In this document: positions 1-8,510 of the stretch, piece by piece
How the letters are laid out: each line of letters begins with the position of its first letter
How positions within the stretch are numbered: position 1 is the stretch's first letter
Assembly: GCA_017621975.1 (NCBI GenBank)
Contig: JAGARW010000007.1
Coordinates: forward strand, 1-45,657
Direction of reading: 5' to 3'
DNA length: 45,657 bases
DNA from: Lachnospiraceae bacterium
GTDB lineage: Bacteria; Bacillota; Clostridia; Lachnospirales; Lachnospiraceae
Translations under genes and position numbers: made by a program
Notes under the pieces: model-generated
Seen by the model: the letters and a program-made list of their open reading frames with translations, nothing else
Told to the model about the DNA's origin: nothing
Database searches by the model: none

Positions 1-2
1 AC

Positions 3-1070
3 GTCTCCCACAGTCAGCTCTTACAGCGGATCGCCGCGCAGGGCGGGAGAGGAGACAAAGACCGGCCCGCGGCGCCTGAGCGGATCGAAGCGGAGAGTAG
101 CGGCGGAGAGAGCGCGGCGGCGCTTTTGTACCGGGAGACCTTTGTGCAGGAGGAAGCGCCCGGAGAAGACGGAAACAACCCGCAGGTACAGCAGATTCAG
201 AAAACGGAGCTGCACGGGCAGCAGATTCTGTCGCTGACAAAGCAGGAAACTCTGTTACGGCAGCAGCTCGAACAGATCAACGAAAAGAATATTCATAACG
301 CACAGCTTTTGCAGCGGCTGATCCGCCAGGATGAGCGCGGCGAAGAAACCGGAAGGATCAACAAGGCGAAGGCAAAAGAGGACGCGCTGCGCGCCCTGAC
401 GCAGCCGGAGGAGGTATTGCTTACTTATCTGGAGAGCGGGACGGACAGAGAGCGGCGGGAGACGACCGAACGAGAGAAGCTGATCAGGGTGTTCGGCGAG
501 GAAACGGTCAGGATCTTTGAGACGATAGAAAAATACCGGAAAACGCCGGCTCTGGCGACCGCCTCCGGAGCGGTGACGCCGGACGCCGAAAGTATGCTGC
601 TGCGCGACGTCCGCATGCAGGAGACGGAAAATCAGACGGAGCTGATCCGTCAGACAAAGGAGCTTGCGCAGGAAACCGTCCATGAGATCGAAACAAAGCG
701 GCTTTTGCGGGAATATATGCCGGAGCGGCAAACGCAGATACGGATGGAAACGCAGACGCATACGGAGCGGATGGAGCTTGTGCACAGGCAGCAGGAGAAT
801 ACGCTGGAGGAAGAGATGCTGGAGGAGATCCGGGGTCTGAACCGCACCGCCCGGATCGAAAACGTGCAGACAAAGGAACAGACGCTGATCAGGAACACGA
901 CGCAGGAGATCATCAACAGCCGCGTCAATGAATTTCAGGTTCAGCAGAACGAAGAGCTTGCAAGGATGATCAGCGAGAAGGTGCAGCGGCAGCTTGGAAA
1001 TCTCTCGGAGCAGGTATACGGCAAGCTGGAAAAAAGAATGGATACGGAACGACGCAGACGCGGATTGTAG
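3..1070 (+). CDS. 5'-truncated Gln/Glu-rich coiled-coil protein of the CIS locus
   Basis: The reading frame is open from the first bases of the window (frame of base 3), so the true start lies upstream; the TTG at 126 is not needed as a start. About 355 residues are visible. After a Gly/Pro/Glu-rich first 60 residues, the protein is almost entirely charged and glutamine-rich helix, with long stretches of E, Q, R and T expected to form coiled coil. It ends in a basic tail (RRRRGL). There is no signal peptide, membrane segment or enzyme motif. It sits 11 bp upstream of the first baseplate adaptor gene and shares its transcript. I do not recognise the family. A structural or assembly factor, a length-determining protein or a cargo chaperone would all fit, but none of these can be shown from sequence. 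Confidence 0.75.
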   Translation, partial: VSHSQLLQRIAAQGGRGDKDRPAAPERIEAESSGGESAAALLYRETFVQEEAPGEDGNNPQVQQIQKTELHGQQILSLTKQETLLRQQLEQINEKNIHNAQLLQRLIRQDERGEETGRINKAKAKEDALRALTQPEEVLLTYLESGTDRERRETTEREKLIRVFGEETVRIFETIEKYRKTPALATASGAVTPDAESMLLRDVRMQETENQTELIRQTKELAQETVHEIETKRLLREYMPERQTQIRMETQTHTERMELVHRQQENTLEEEMLEEIRGLNRTARIENVQTKEQTLIRNTTQEIINSRVNEFQVQQNEELARMISEKVQRQLGNLSEQVYGKLEKRMDTERRRRGL

Positions 1071-1081
1071 GAGGAAGATAA

Positions 1082-2026
1082 ATGGCGCTTGACTGGAGCG
1101 GCTTGGGAGAATCGATAAAGAGCGACGCCGGGGGACTGGTTGGAAATATTGCCAAAGCGGTGCTTGTATTTCCCGATTCCGTAGGGGAGGTCAGTCTGGA
1201 AGATACGGTGGCGGCAAGCGATTTCGGAATGTCCGTGGGAATGGGGAGAGTGGCGGCGGTGAGTACGGCGATGAATTTGAAAAACGCCGGGCTTTCCAGA
1301 ATTTCTTCCGCGGCGGCGAACGCCAGTAAGCTGACGGGAGCGTTGGACGCAGTCGGGACGGACGCCGGCAGCCTTGCGGATGCGCTGGAGAGCGGCGCGG
1401 TCAGCGGGAAAAAGTTTACGGTGCAGTTTAATCCGGCGTCGATCCAGATCATCGGACGGGGCGGCGGCCGCGCGCCGATCAGCAACTACGGTTCGATCGG
1501 AAAGGATCAGCCGGGAAAGATCGAGTACCGCGCGCTTGATCCGTATATTACCGTTCAGTTTACCGTCATGTTCGACGCAACGAATCATGCCGACGCGTTC
1601 ATGGAAGAGCGGTTTACGATGGGCGCGACGACGCTTGTGAAAAATATCGCGACGGCGGCAGCAGGCAAGGAATATACGGTCAGACTGCAGGTAGAGGGCT
1701 TTTTGGCGGCGGTGCGGGACGAGGATCACAGAACGATGATCTTTCAATGGGGCTCGCTTCGTTATACCGGTATTTTAAACGCCGTTTCCGGCAGATATAC
1801 GATGTTTAACACCGCGGGCAATCCGATCCGCGCCGAGCTGCAGATCGGCATGCTGATGGGCGGCGCGTCGCAGGACAGCATCGACGGCAGAAGCTATCTT
1901 GACTATTGGAAGAAGCGGTATTCCGATATTTTAAATAAGAACGGCAAACGGGATGAAGACGGAAATCTTACTTCAATGACGACGGGAACGATCAAAAATC
2001 AGTTTAACAATCTGATCAATTTATAA
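1082..2026 (+). CDS. CIS tube/adaptor protein, Afp7-like (copy 1)
   Basis: 314 residues, with a start supported by AGGAGG ten bases upstream. The core from about residue 115 onward carries the signature of the contractile-injection-system tube/adaptor family: KFTVQFNPASIQI, a PGKIEYRALDPYITVQFTV strand pair, an FDATNHADAFM loop, and a late YTMFNTAGNPIRAELQI strand. Family members such as Afp7 adapt the inner tube to the spike hub and usually carry a C-terminal LysM domain. None is present here. The N-terminal ~110 residues are Ala/Gly/Ser-rich and variable. The next gene encodes a paralogue. Position before the hub and spike genes supports a role at the tube-baseplate junction. Confidence 0.85.
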   Translation: MALDWSGLGESIKSDAGGLVGNIAKAVLVFPDSVGEVSLEDTVAASDFGMSVGMGRVAAVSTAMNLKNAGLSRISSAAANASKLTGALDAVGTDAGSLADALESGAVSGKKFTVQFNPASIQIIGRGGGRAPISNYGSIGKDQPGKIEYRALDPYITVQFTVMFDATNHADAFMEERFTMGATTLVKNIATAAAGKEYTVRLQVEGFLAAVRDEDHRTMIFQWGSLRYTGILNAVSGRYTMFNTAGNPIRAELQIGMLMGGASQDSIDGRSYLDYWKKRYSDILNKNGKRDEDGNLTSMTTGTIKNQFNNLINL

Positions 2027-2042
2027 AGAATGGGTGAAAGCT

Positions 2043-2942
2043 ATGGCAATCGGTTCGAATGCGGCGGTAAGCGGTCTTGTCTCCGGCATTACCGGAAATA
2101 TCAACAAAGCCTACCTTCTTTTGCACAGGCCGGAATTAAATCCGGCGGACGAACAAAGTACGGACAGCGCTGGAGTATTGTCCGGTTTGTCGGGCGCGGC
2201 GGCAAAGCTGCAAAGCAGCGTCGCAGCCGCCGGGAAGTCGCTCGGTATTTCCGGCTCGGGCTTCAGCGCTCTGAGCGTGGATTCCTCTTTGACTGATATA
2301 GTCAATAATGCGGACTATCTGCCTGTGCAGGTGCAATTTAATCCTTCCAGTATTTCCTTTCAGGGAATGGGCGGAGAGATCCGCAGAGAGAGCGTCGGCG
2401 GCGCGGGAGAAAATCAGTTCCAGCAGTTTGATACGCCGTCGGAAACGGTCATGAGCATGGAGCTGATCTTTGACGACACCAACAACAAAGACGCTTTTAT
2501 GATGGACGCGGAACTGCCGCTTCTGAGCGAGATCACATCGGTCGGCGGGCTGACGCAGCGGATAGAGCAGGGAGCGGCGGCTCTTACGGGAAAGAAATAT
2601 TCGGTACAGGACGCAACGGAGCTTTTCATCGCGGCGATGGCGCAGAACTTTACAAGACTGGTCGGATTCGCATGGAATAAGCTGATCTTCTGGGGCGAGC
2701 TCGTGGGCGTCAACGTACAGTATACGATGTTTAATAAAGAAGGAGCGCCGATCCGCGCCAGAGTAGGCGTCCAGATCCGTCAGGATCAGGCGGTCGGCTC
2801 CGGCGATCCGTACGCAACGGAAAAGGAGTGGGAAAAGGCGTTCGAAAATCTCTTTCAGGCAAATACCGGAAACAACGCGTTCGGAATCGGGAACAGTGAT
2901 TCGACGAACTGGCTAAACGGCAATTTCCTGAATCTGAGTTAG
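2043..2942 (+). CDS. CIS tube/adaptor protein, Afp7-like (copy 2)
   Basis: 299 residues from the ATG at 2043, preceded by GGGTGAAAG. An in-frame GTG at 2034 would add three residues but overlaps that ribosome binding site. It shares the family landmarks with its upstream neighbour: VQVQFNPSSISFQG, a VMSMELIFDDTNNKDAFM loop and a YTMFNKEGAPIRARVGVQI strand. Like the first copy it lacks a LysM domain and has an Ala/Gly/Ser-rich N terminus, including an NINKAYL segment. The two copies are clearly diverged, so this is an old duplication with probably distinct layers in the tube-hub transition, not a recent tandem copy. Confidence 0.84.
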   Translation: MAIGSNAAVSGLVSGITGNINKAYLLLHRPELNPADEQSTDSAGVLSGLSGAAAKLQSSVAAAGKSLGISGSGFSALSVDSSLTDIVNNADYLPVQVQFNPSSISFQGMGGEIRRESVGGAGENQFQQFDTPSETVMSMELIFDDTNNKDAFMMDAELPLLSEITSVGGLTQRIEQGAAALTGKKYSVQDATELFIAAMAQNFTRLVGFAWNKLIFWGELVGVNVQYTMFNKEGAPIRARVGVQIRQDQAVGSGDPYATEKEWEKAFENLFQANTGNNAFGIGNSDSTNWLNGNFLNLS

Positions 2943-2951
2943 GAGAAACAA

Positions 2952-4160
2952 ATGGCAACCTATGAATTCGACGATCTGCGGGAAAAATACGCGCAGTTCC
3001 AGCATCCGGTCGCGGTCGTCAAAATCAACGACGTATCGCTGGCGGATGGGAAAAAGGGCTATCCGGTCTCGGATATCCAGATCGATTTAACGAGCGGTTT
3101 TGAAGCGTCCGTCGCGGAGTTCAGCCTGTACGACGTATACGACGAATCCGCCGGAAAATTTGATTTTCCGAAAGAAAAGGCAAAGATTTTGCTCGGCTCT
3201 AAGGCAGACGTTTATCTCGGCTATTCCGGTTCGGCAAAATGCGTATTTATCGGCGTGATTACGCGGGTCAATTATCTGTTTGAAAAAGGCGACGTTCCCT
3301 GCGTCCGTGTGACGGCGATGGACGTGAAGGGAGTCATGATGGCGGGAAACTATTCCGCGCAGCTAAAAGCGGACAATTATGCCGACGCCGTGAAAGAGAT
3401 TCTGGATAAGACGGCGTATGAGAAGCTCGGACCGCAGGGCATGAAGGTCATGACCGGAATCCGGGTCGACGCGACGCCGGATAAGCAGAGAGCGATGACA
3501 GGCTCTGCTCAGGGCGTTTCGGATAAAACGATCGAGATGGTAGCGGAAAGCGACTATGAATTTGTCGTAAAGGCGGCGAAAAAAAATAATTTTGAATTTT
3601 TTACGGAGTGCGGGCAGGTTTATTTCCGCAAGGCAAAATCCGATACGTCGGTTCTGATGGAGATCGGACCGTCGACGGGAATGCACAGCTTCGATATATC
3701 CTATGACTTGACCGGACTGGTGGAAAAAGTCGTCGTACGCGGCATGGACGTTTCCAAGGCGAAGGTGATTACCGCGAACAAAAAGTTTTCCAACAAGATA
3801 TCGGGCGGGAACAAGGCGAAGCCGCTGTTAAAAAACAGCCGGAAGGTCTATATCGACTCCACCATATCGTCTAAGGAGGAGGCGGAAGACCGCGCCGAGT
3901 CTCTGATGGAAACGATGTCCTACCGTTACGGGACGCTGGAATGCGAGCTGGTCGGTCTGCCGGAGCTTTTGCCGGGACACTTCATCAGCCTGTCGGGTCT
4001 TGGAGACGATCTGGAAAACAAATTCTATGTCGTGAGGATCCGGCATATCCTCGGTAAGGACGGACAGTTTGATACGAGAGTGACCGCCGTATCTGCAGCC
4101 ATAGAGGACGGCGGAGCGGGAAGCCTGACGGGAAGTACGGGTCTTGGCGGTCTGTTATAG
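2952..4160 (+). CDS. Spike hub protein, gpD/gp27-like (late control D family)
   Basis: 402 residues, with TTAGGAG eight bases before the ATG. The beta-rich N terminus begins with PVAVVKINDVSL and an IDLTSGFEASVAEFSLYD segment. It is followed by a GVITRVNYLF strand and a C-terminal half with GLPELLPGHFISLSGLG and FYVVRIRH. This layout is typical of the T4 gp27/P2 gpD fold that also forms the N-terminal half of VgrG and Afp8. In the assembled particle it would form the trimeric hub between the inner tube and the needle. Here the hub and spike are encoded by separate genes, as in phages, whereas VgrG and Afp8 fuse them. The spike gene follows 32 bp downstream. Confidence 0.85.
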   Translation: MATYEFDDLREKYAQFQHPVAVVKINDVSLADGKKGYPVSDIQIDLTSGFEASVAEFSLYDVYDESAGKFDFPKEKAKILLGSKADVYLGYSGSAKCVFIGVITRVNYLFEKGDVPCVRVTAMDVKGVMMAGNYSAQLKADNYADAVKEILDKTAYEKLGPQGMKVMTGIRVDATPDKQRAMTGSAQGVSDKTIEMVAESDYEFVVKAAKKNNFEFFTECGQVYFRKAKSDTSVLMEIGPSTGMHSFDISYDLTGLVEKVVVRGMDVSKAKVITANKKFSNKISGGNKAKPLLKNSRKVYIDSTISSKEEAEDRAESLMETMSYRYGTLECELVGLPELLPGHFISLSGLGDDLENKFYVVRIRHILGKDGQFDTRVTAVSAAIEDGGAGSLTGSTGLGGLL

Positions 4161-4192
4161 AGCGGGGAGAGAGAAACGGATAGGAGGCAGCG

Positions 4193-5011
4193 ATGGGTTT
4201 ATATGACATTATGGATGAGATCGCCGCAAAGCAGGTGACGAAGTCGGAAACGGGAGATAACCGGATGCTGGGCGTCGTAGTGGGCGTGATCGCAAAAAAT
4301 TATGATCAGAACATGCCGGGGCGCGTCTGCGTACAGGTGCCCGTGCGCGACGACGAGGCGAACGAGCTGCAATGGGCAAGAGTCGCCATGCCCTCGAGCG
4401 GGAAAAAATGGGGACATTATTTCCAGCCGGAGGAGGGCGATCAGGTGCTGCTTGCCTTCGAGCATGGAAATATCGAGAAGCCCTATGTCATAGGATGCGT
4501 CCCAAAAGAAAACAATACGTTTTTAACGAAATCGGTCCATGAAAAAAATCAGTACAAAAAGATCGTGACGAGACACGGCAGTACGATTCAGTTTGACGAC
4601 TGCGACGACGAGGACGGAAAAAAGGACAAAATTTCGATCTATACGGCGGGCGGGTCGCACAGGCTGATTCTTGATAATGAAAAAAACGAGATTACGCTCG
4701 GAAACAAAAACGGGAAAAACGAGCTGATCATAAAAACGGAAGAGGAACAGGGCAGCGTCGAAATCAAAACGGAAAAGAAGCTGACGATAACCGTGGGGGA
4801 CAATATCAAACTGATTATGAACGCGGACAGCGGGACCGTCAGCGTCAAGTGCAGCAAGTTTACCGTAGACGCCAGCGACGGCAGCCAGATCAAGACGAGC
4901 GGCAAACTCGGCTTATCCGGGGGAAATGTTTCGATAGAAGCCTCTTCCATGTTAAAGGCGGAAAGCAGCGGCATGACCTCGGTCGGAGGATCGCCGGTCA
5001 AGATCGGATAA
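4193..5011 (+). CDS. Central spike protein, gpV/gp5-like (OB fold plus beta-helix)
   Basis: 272 residues with an AGGAGG site before the start. Residues about 24-105 form an OB-fold domain: LGVVVGVIAKNYD, MPGRVCVQVPV, ARVAMPSSGKKWG, and FQPEEGDQVLLAFEHG followed by PYVIGCV. This is the Phage_base_V pattern of VgrG and T4 gp5. After residue 130 it becomes a run of short alternating strands (HRLILDNEKNEITLG, LTITVGDNIKLIMN, VSVKCSKFTVDAS) expected to wind into a trimeric beta-helix needle. It ends with GGSPVKIG. There is no lysozyme or effector extension. No PAAR tip gene follows, so a tip protein would have to come from elsewhere. Confidence 0.87.
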   Translation: MGLYDIMDEIAAKQVTKSETGDNRMLGVVVGVIAKNYDQNMPGRVCVQVPVRDDEANELQWARVAMPSSGKKWGHYFQPEEGDQVLLAFEHGNIEKPYVIGCVPKENNTFLTKSVHEKNQYKKIVTRHGSTIQFDDCDDEDGKKDKISIYTAGGSHRLILDNEKNEITLGNKNGKNELIIKTEEEQGSVEIKTEKKLTITVGDNIKLIMNADSGTVSVKCSKFTVDASDGSQIKTSGKLGLSGGNVSIEASSMLKAESSGMTSVGGSPVKIG

Positions 5012-5021
5012 GGAGCAGTCG

Positions 5022-5468
5022 ATGGAAGAGAAAAAGTTTTTAGGAACGGGGATGAAATTCCCGCCGCAGATCAATCCGACAACGGGAAGATTTACCTGCG
5101 TTTCCGGCAGAGAGAGCATTAAGGAAAGCGTCTATCTGATTCTGATGACGCAGCGGACGGAACGGTTTATGCGTCCCGATTTCGGAAGCCGCGTCATGGG
5201 CTATGTGTTTGCGCAGACGGACGCGACGATGCTGAATCTGATGGCGCATGAGATCGCGGGAGACATTATGCGGAGCGAACCGCGGATCGAACAGGTCAAT
5301 GTCTCTATGGACCAGGACAGCAGACCCGGATGCCTGTTTATCAATGTGGACTATACAGTGCGCGGCGAGAACGTAAGGGAAAATATGGTATTTCCCTTCT
5401 ATCTCGGCGAAGAACCCGAAAAAGAGAGTGTAGCGTATGAGACAATGGAAGAATATCACGGGCAGTGA
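5022..5468 (+). CDS. Baseplate wedge protein, gp25-like
   Basis: 148 residues with AAGGAG before the start. It matches the GPW/gp25 family, which joins sheath to baseplate in tailed phages, T6SS (TssE) and Afp9. Visible landmarks are GRESIKESVYLILMTQRTERFMRPDFGSRVMGYVF near residues 28-65, where the RxMRPxFG element is the family hallmark, and INVDYTVRGENVRENMVFPFYL near the end. Its last 32 bases overlap the start of the next baseplate gene in another frame, which suggests translational coupling of two wedge components that act together. Confidence 0.9.
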   Translation: MEEKKFLGTGMKFPPQINPTTGRFTCVSGRESIKESVYLILMTQRTERFMRPDFGSRVMGYVFAQTDATMLNLMAHEIAGDIMRSEPRIEQVNVSMDQDSRPGCLFINVDYTVRGENVRENMVFPFYLGEEPEKESVAYETMEEYHGQ

Positions 5469-8400
5469 TTATATCATAGAGAATCGTAAGAGAGAGGATA
5501 TTATCCGGCAGATCGGACGTCTTGCAGGGTCTTATACGCCGGAATGGCAGTTTGACGAAAAGGATCCCGACGTCGGCTCTGTCATCGCTCTGCTGTATGC
5601 GGACGGCATGGAGGAAAATATCCGGCGCTACAATACGCTGTTAGAGCGCGATTACGTAGAGCTGATGAATATGTTCGGCATTTCCCTAAAGCCTGCGTTC
5701 CCGGCGCACAGCATCGTGCTGATGAGTCTTGCGCCCGACACGATACCGGGCTTTCGGCTGAAAAAAGGGGTCAAGCTGCTCGGCGGTAATGAAGATGATC
5801 CGAATCTTGTATTTGAAACGGCGCACAGCGTATATATTACCGAGTCGAGGCTTCGCAGCGCTTTTATGGCGTCGGGAAAGAACGGAAAAGTCATTCCCCT
5901 CCTCGGACAGTTCCCGCCGGTCCGTTACATCGACGAAAGGGCGGCGGCAGAACCCGAAGAGGAGGAGATAAGCGAAACAGGCGGAGCCGTGGAAGAGGGA
6001 ACGCCCGGCGCTTCGCCGTATCCGTTTTCTTTGTTTGATTTTGACGGCGAAGGCTATGGGAAATACGGAGCGCTTTTTTACCACCGGCATCTGTTCGACG
6101 TGCAGGACAACGATATTTTCATGGAGATTTCTTCTGCTTCCGGTCTTGCGCGGGAAATTGCGGAAGGAAAATACCGGCTGTGCTATTACGGCGAAAACGG
6201 GTTTGAAGCGGTAGAGGATATCCGTATGGAAGGCGAGGACCGCGTCGTTTTCCGTAAGGGAAAAAAGTGCCGGAAAGTCGCCGAAAAAGGCGGGGAATAT
6301 TCCGTTTTGCTGCTGGAACCCGTAGAAATACCGGAAAACGTCGTGACAGTGTCGGGAATCGGTTTTTCCTCTTCGGGCGCAGACCGCAGTCCCGATGTTG
6401 TGTTTGACGGGACGGCGGAGCTGGAAACACAGCGGTTTCTTCCGTTCGGAACGACGCTTTCACTGTATGAAGAGCTGTATATCGGGCACGACGAATATTT
6501 TTGCAAGCCGGGCGCCCGGATCACGATACGGTTCCGGCTGGATTTTGACACGCAGCTGATCTCCGTTCCGAAGCGGCAGGAGGAAGCGGAGCTGAAGGTC
6601 ATTAAGAAAAAACCGAAGAAGGACATTCAGGGAGCGGCGGCGGAAGTGTTTGCCGATGAGATTTCCATTACTTATTATAACGGCGCGGGCTGGCGCAAGT
6701 TAAAGCTGGATGCGCCGATGCAGCATATGTTCGGCTCCGGGAAGCCGGGGGAATACGAAATGCGGTTTCTCTGTCCGGAAGACTGGCAGAGTCTGGAGAC
6801 GGGAGGCTATACGGGCAGGAGCATCCGCCTCCAGATCATCCGTTCCGATCATTGTTATTATCAGCCGGCGATCCATCATTATCCGATCATCCGCGATCTG
6901 AAAATCTCCTATACCTATCGGGAGCGCTTTGAAAGTCCGGCGAAGCTTGTCGTCTTTCAGGGAAGCAGAAAGCGGGATCTGACGTCTGCGCTGGCGGAAA
7001 ATCCGACGATTCCGCTCTTTTCGGTCAGTCCCTATCAGGATACGGCGCTGTATCTCGGATTCGACCGGAAAATGGAAAACGGTCCGGTCAGTCTGTTTGT
7101 GCAGGCAAGGGAGAGCGAAGAGCGGCAGGCGGGAACGCTGACGTTTTCTTATTCCACGCCGGGCGGCTTTGCCAGACTGAAGCTATCCGACCATACGGGC
7201 GGACTTAGTCATACGGGAACGATCCTTTTTATGCCGCCTTCCGATATGGCGAAGCGCACGCTGGAAGGGCAGGAAGCGTACTGGATCAGAATTACCGATG
7301 AAAAACGCTCTCTGGAGGAGCATCCGGCAAAGCGTCCGGTGATCTGCGACATCCGGGTAAACGCCGTCGAAGTGGATAATACGGATACGATGGCGGAGGA
7401 AGCGTACTATATCGACGCGTTCGGACCGAATATGGAATTTGCTCTGCGCGCGCAGAATATTTTGTCGCTGGAGGTGTGGGTCAATGAAAAGGACCTGTTT
7501 TCCGAAAGCGAGATGAAACGTATGCTGACGCAGGACGCGGAACATACGCGGGCGGAATACTCGTTTCTCGGCGGGATCGAAGAGTTTTATGTCAAATGGC
7601 AGGAAGTGGATAACTTTGACCGTTCCTGCGCCGGGGACCGTCATTATACGGTGGATCGTATGAACGGAAGACTCTGCTTCGGAGACGGCGTACACGTACG
7701 GATCCCGCGCAACACAAAGGGGATCGCCTTTAAGGTCGTGACGCGCAGATGCGACGGGGAGACGGCGAATATTGACGCCGGGACGCTGACGGGCTCTCTG
7801 GGCAGCCTGATGTTTGTGGAACGGATCAGTAATCCGATCCGGGCGTACGGCGGCATGAATATGGAAACGCTGGAAGAGGCGCTGCAAAGGGGAACATGCG
7901 CGCTCAATTCCCGGAACAGGCTTGTATCGGTACGGGATTACGAGCGGGAAGCGCTTCATTTTTCCAGACAGATCGCGCAGGCAAAGGTCGTCGTCGGCAG
8001 AAAAAAGAACGGCGGTTTCACGCCGGGCGCAATTACGCTGATACTTCTGATGCAGGATTATAAAGACGGGGAGCAGTCCTTTCTGCATATGCGCCGGAGG
8101 CTGCGGGAGCATCTGCTGCAGAAATGCGAGCTTTCGGTATGCGAAAGCGAACTGGAGATCGTCGCGCCTGTTTTTGTGGAGATTTCCGTGGAAGCATGGG
8201 TGCGGGCGGTCAGCGCGGACGATACGTTCGAGGTACAGCGGGAGCTGAAACAGGCGCTGACGCAGTATCTGGATCCGCTTTTCCATACCGGATGGGAGAT
8301 CGGCAGGATGGTCACGAGGGCGCAGATCGAGCTGCGGCTCAACATGGAAAAGGGCAGGGCGCTTTTTGACAGACTGATGGTGACGGCGCGGTATCGGGAT

Positions 8401-8502
8401 GAAACGGGGATCCACGAGGCGGATCTGGAAAAGCTGTCCGGGAATCCTTACGTGCTGGTCACGAGCGGCGTCCATAAAATACATTTTGAACAAAATTATT
8501 AG
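5437..8502 (+). CDS. Baseplate wedge protein, Afp11/baseplate-J-like, large
   Basis: 1021 residues. The ATG at 5437 lies inside the end of the gp25-like gene. The N terminus has the conserved wedge signature (YTPEWQFDEKDPDVGSVIALLYADGM) seen in CIS baseplate proteins related to Afp11 and T4 gp6. The C-terminal 300 residues carry a baseplate-J-type part: GDRHYTVDRMNGRLCFGDGVHVRIP, then GGMNMETLEEAL, VSVRDYEREALHFSRQIAQAKVV and a closing alpha/beta domain. The middle is a set of beta-rich insertions, with an acidic linker near residues 170-190. Length is in the range of Afp11-like proteins. It probably forms the inner wedge heterodimer with the next gene product. Confidence 0.85.
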   Translation: MRQWKNITGSDYIIENRKREDIIRQIGRLAGSYTPEWQFDEKDPDVGSVIALLYADGMEENIRRYNTLLERDYVELMNMFGISLKPAFPAHSIVLMSLAPDTIPGFRLKKGVKLLGGNEDDPNLVFETAHSVYITESRLRSAFMASGKNGKVIPLLGQFPPVRYIDERAAAEPEEEEISETGGAVEEGTPGASPYPFSLFDFDGEGYGKYGALFYHRHLFDVQDNDIFMEISSASGLAREIAEGKYRLCYYGENGFEAVEDIRMEGEDRVVFRKGKKCRKVAEKGGEYSVLLLEPVEIPENVVTVSGIGFSSSGADRSPDVVFDGTAELETQRFLPFGTTLSLYEELYIGHDEYFCKPGARITIRFRLDFDTQLISVPKRQEEAELKVIKKKPKKDIQGAAAEVFADEISITYYNGAGWRKLKLDAPMQHMFGSGKPGEYEMRFLCPEDWQSLETGGYTGRSIRLQIIRSDHCYYQPAIHHYPIIRDLKISYTYRERFESPAKLVVFQGSRKRDLTSALAENPTIPLFSVSPYQDTALYLGFDRKMENGPVSLFVQARESEERQAGTLTFSYSTPGGFARLKLSDHTGGLSHTGTILFMPPSDMAKRTLEGQEAYWIRITDEKRSLEEHPAKRPVICDIRVNAVEVDNTDTMAEEAYYIDAFGPNMEFALRAQNILSLEVWVNEKDLFSESEMKRMLTQDAEHTRAEYSFLGGIEEFYVKWQEVDNFDRSCAGDRHYTVDRMNGRLCFGDGVHVRIPRNTKGIAFKVVTRRCDGETANIDAGTLTGSLGSLMFVERISNPIRAYGGMNMETLEEALQRGTCALNSRNRLVSVRDYEREALHFSRQIAQAKVVVGRKKNGGFTPGAITLILLMQDYKDGEQSFLHMRRRLREHLLQKCELSVCESELEIVAPVFVEISVEAWVRAVSADDTFEVQRELKQALTQYLDPLFHTGWEIGRMVTRAQIELRLNMEKGRALFDRLMVTARYRDETGIHEADLEKLSGNPYVLVTSGVHKIHFEQNY

Positions 8503-8510
8503 GAGAGAAT

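Noticed and set aside
941-1747. 268-codon minus-strand open frame
   Set aside because: Antisense to the first CIS adaptor gene, whose plus-strand product carries conserved family motifs.
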